A stretch of DNA of 64,000 bases, taken from assembly GCF_900188435.1 (NCBI RefSeq), contig NZ_FYFA01000001.1:806001-870000 (forward strand), read 5' to 3'. This document shows positions 62,747 through 64,000 of the stretch, in pieces (within the stretch, counting starts at the first letter, position 1; the number at the start of each line of letters is the position of its first letter). The translations under genes and the position numbers were made by a program. Below the pieces are notes generated by a model, which was given only the letters and a program-made list of their open reading frames with translations, had not been told where the DNA came from and did not search any database. The DNA is from Marinobacter sp. es.048. GTDB lineage: Bacteria > Pseudomonadota > Gammaproteobacteria > Pseudomonadales > Oleiphilaceae.

Positions 62747-64000
62747 TCAGGCCGCTCCGCTGACGATGCGATAACTAGGTCTGTAGGCCGAAGAGCCAGG
62801 CAGCTTCATCCGGTTCTGGGTGACAAACTGCTCAAGCATGGCCTCGAGGGGTTTGATCAGCCTTGGATCGCCAGCAATCTCGAACGGCCCCTTCTCCTGA
62901 ACCTGCCGTATACCACCTTCCTTGACGTTCCCTGCCACTATGCCACTGAATGCCTTGCGCAGATTCGCGGCAATCAGGTGTACTGGCTGATCCCGGTGCA
63001 GTTCCAGCGCTCGCATATTGTCGTGATTGGGTTCGAAAGGTAACTGGAACACCGGGTCAATCTTCAGCATCCAGTTGAAGTAATAGGCATCCTGCATGGC
63101 CCGCCGGAAAGTCTCCACCTCCTTCATGCCCTTTTTCATGGTCTGGGCCACGCGCACCGGATCGTCGATGATGATCTCGTATTTGCTTGCAGCTTCGTCC
63201 CCAAGGGCGTTCCGGATGAACTTGTCGATCATCTCGAAATATTCCGCGTTCTCCTGCCGCCCAGTGAACACCACCGGGAAGGGCAAGTCGGCATTGTCTG
63301 GATGCAGCAGGATGCCCAGCAGGTAGAGGATTTCCTCGGCAGTGCCGACACCACCGGGGAACACGATAACCCCGTGGCCACAGCGGACGAAGGCTTCCAG
63401 CCGTTTCTCAATGTCCGGCATGATCACCAGTTCATTGACGATGGGGTTCGGGGCCTCTGCGCCAATAATGCCCGGCTCGGTGATGCCAATGTAGCGGCCA
63501 TCCTTGACCCGCTGCTTGGCGTGGCCAATGGTGGCGCCTTTCATGGGCCCCTTCATCGCCCCCGGGCCACATCCGGTACAGATGCTCAGGGCTCTCAGCC
63601 CCAACTGATGACCGACATCCTTGCTGTACTGGTATTCGTCATGGCCGATTGAGTGGCCACCCCAGCAGACCACCAGATCCGGTTGTCTTCCGGCCTGAAG
63701 AACCCGGGCATTGCGCAGGATGTGGAAAACATAGTTGGTCAGGTCTTCCGGGTCGTCTCTCCGGAAGCCGGCGGCTGACTGGGGGATAGAATGGGAGTAG
63801 ATGATATCCCTGAGAACCGAGAACAGATGCTCACGGATCGCCCGAAGCATCTGTCCATCAACGAACGCATGTGCGGGCGCGTTGATCAGTTCGAGTTTGA
63901 GACCCCGTGGCTGAGGAACCAGGCGGACGTCAAAGTCAGCATGGGATTCCATCAATGCCTGACAGTCGTCTGTTTCTACCCCGGTATTCAGAACCGCCAG
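62747..64000 (-). CDS. ppnN: nucleotide 5'-monophosphate nucleosidase PpnN, partial (5' end beyond window)
   Basis: The frame stays open to the right edge (418 codons), and its first visible residues (LAVLNTGVETDDC) match the N-terminal region of E. coli PpnN, about 35 residues in. The LOG/lysine-decarboxylase-like core has CTGCGPGAMKGPMKGA and the PGGVGTAEE motif. E. coli PpnN cleaves purine and pyrimidine monophosphates to base and ribose-5-phosphate and is activated by (p)ppGpp. The in-frame TTG-ATG at 63955 is internal, not the start. The C-terminus is complete. Confidence 0.93.
   Translation of the reverse strand: MAVLNTGVETDDCQALMESHADFDVRLVPQPRGLKLELINAPAHAFVDGQMLRAIREHLFSVLRDIIYSHSIPQSAAGFRRDDPEDLTNYVFHILRNARVLQAGRQPDLVVCWGGHSIGHDEYQYSKDVGHQLGLRALSICTGCGPGAMKGPMKGATIGHAKQRVKDGRYIGITEPGIIGAEAPNPIVNELVIMPDIEKRLEAFVRCGHGVIVFPGGVGTAEEILYLLGILLHPDNADLPFPVVFTGRQENAEYFEMIDKFIRNALGDEAASKYEIIIDDPVRVAQTMKKGMKEVETFRRAMQDAYYFNWMLKIDPVFQLPFEPNHDNMRALELHRDQPVHLIAANLRKAFSGIVAGNVKEGGIRQVQEKGPFEIAGDPRLIKPLEAMLEQFVTQNRMKLPGSSAYRPSYRIVSGAA

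Noticed and set aside
1..64000. CRISPR arrays, tRNA and rRNA genes
   Set aside because: No regularly spaced repeats and no cloverleaf or rRNA signature noticed on either strand by eye; tRNAscan-SE or a CRISPR finder would settle it.

Overview
The window looks like a chromosomal segment of a marine gammaproteobacterium, most likely Marinobacter or a close relative. The base composition is GC-rich. The gene set is typical of that group: CysK, AcnA, MgsA, TmcA, PpnN, DUF3422, DUF815, many cyclic-di-GMP proteins, and a dedicated class GN sortase system of the kind described from marine proteobacteria. The genus is an inference from protein resemblance; no rRNA or tRNA gene is present to confirm it.

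Left end (1-7750) is accessory DNA. Positions 1-1119 carry gene cassettes of an integron-type array. A DUF4145 protein running off the left edge and a membrane-anchored protein with a HEPN-like R-x4-H motif are separated by a well-formed attC site. After DUF4124 and YdcH-like genes and a periplasmic glycerophosphodiesterase comes a decayed island. It holds an IS3-family transposase remnant, a very unusual 851-residue protein made of repeated zinc-ribbon (DUF723-like) modules around a PD-(D/E)XK/Vsr-like nuclease core, and a broken Fic C-terminus.

7750-31430 is mostly core: an ElaB/YqjD and holin-like pair, cysK, a diguanylate cyclase with three tandem periplasmic binding domains, mgsA, a DUF815 ATPase and DUF3422. 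The complete dedicated sortase system follows (histidine kinase PdsS, regulator PdsR, VIT/vWA sortase target, class GN sortase). Then come PlsC, small membrane proteins, a DUF2202 ferritin-like protein, an OmpA-domain protein without an export signal, a rhomboid protease convergent with a zinc-finger/DUF4013 membrane protein, an ABC exporter, and a Sco-like protein translationally coupled to a chemoreceptor.

31680-35080 has aconitase A and a ferritin-like protein. 35120-42340 is a signalling cluster: two hybrid-architecture sensor kinases face an Hpt-REC-REC-GGDEF protein, a REC-HDOD protein and a single-domain REC protein. 42400-49540 has small conserved proteins, LysO, an orphan solute-binding lipoprotein coupled to a PhnD-like/PAS/GGDEF cyclase, an HD-GYP phosphodiesterase and TatD. 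49660-64000 is housekeeping: PPK2, D-amino-acid dehydrogenase, TrmJ-type methyltransferase, a Methyltransf_32 protein, an OmpA porin with thrombospondin-type repeats, a UvrD-like helicase, DUF2237-TmcA, an enoyl-CoA hydratase-family hydrolase, cytochrome c and PpnN (cut by the right edge).

Two long hairpin elements with the same internal core but unrelated arms sit between convergent gene pairs at 25613-25723 and 51821-51926. One supplies the last codons of the TrmJ-like gene. No CRISPR array, rRNA or tRNA was seen.
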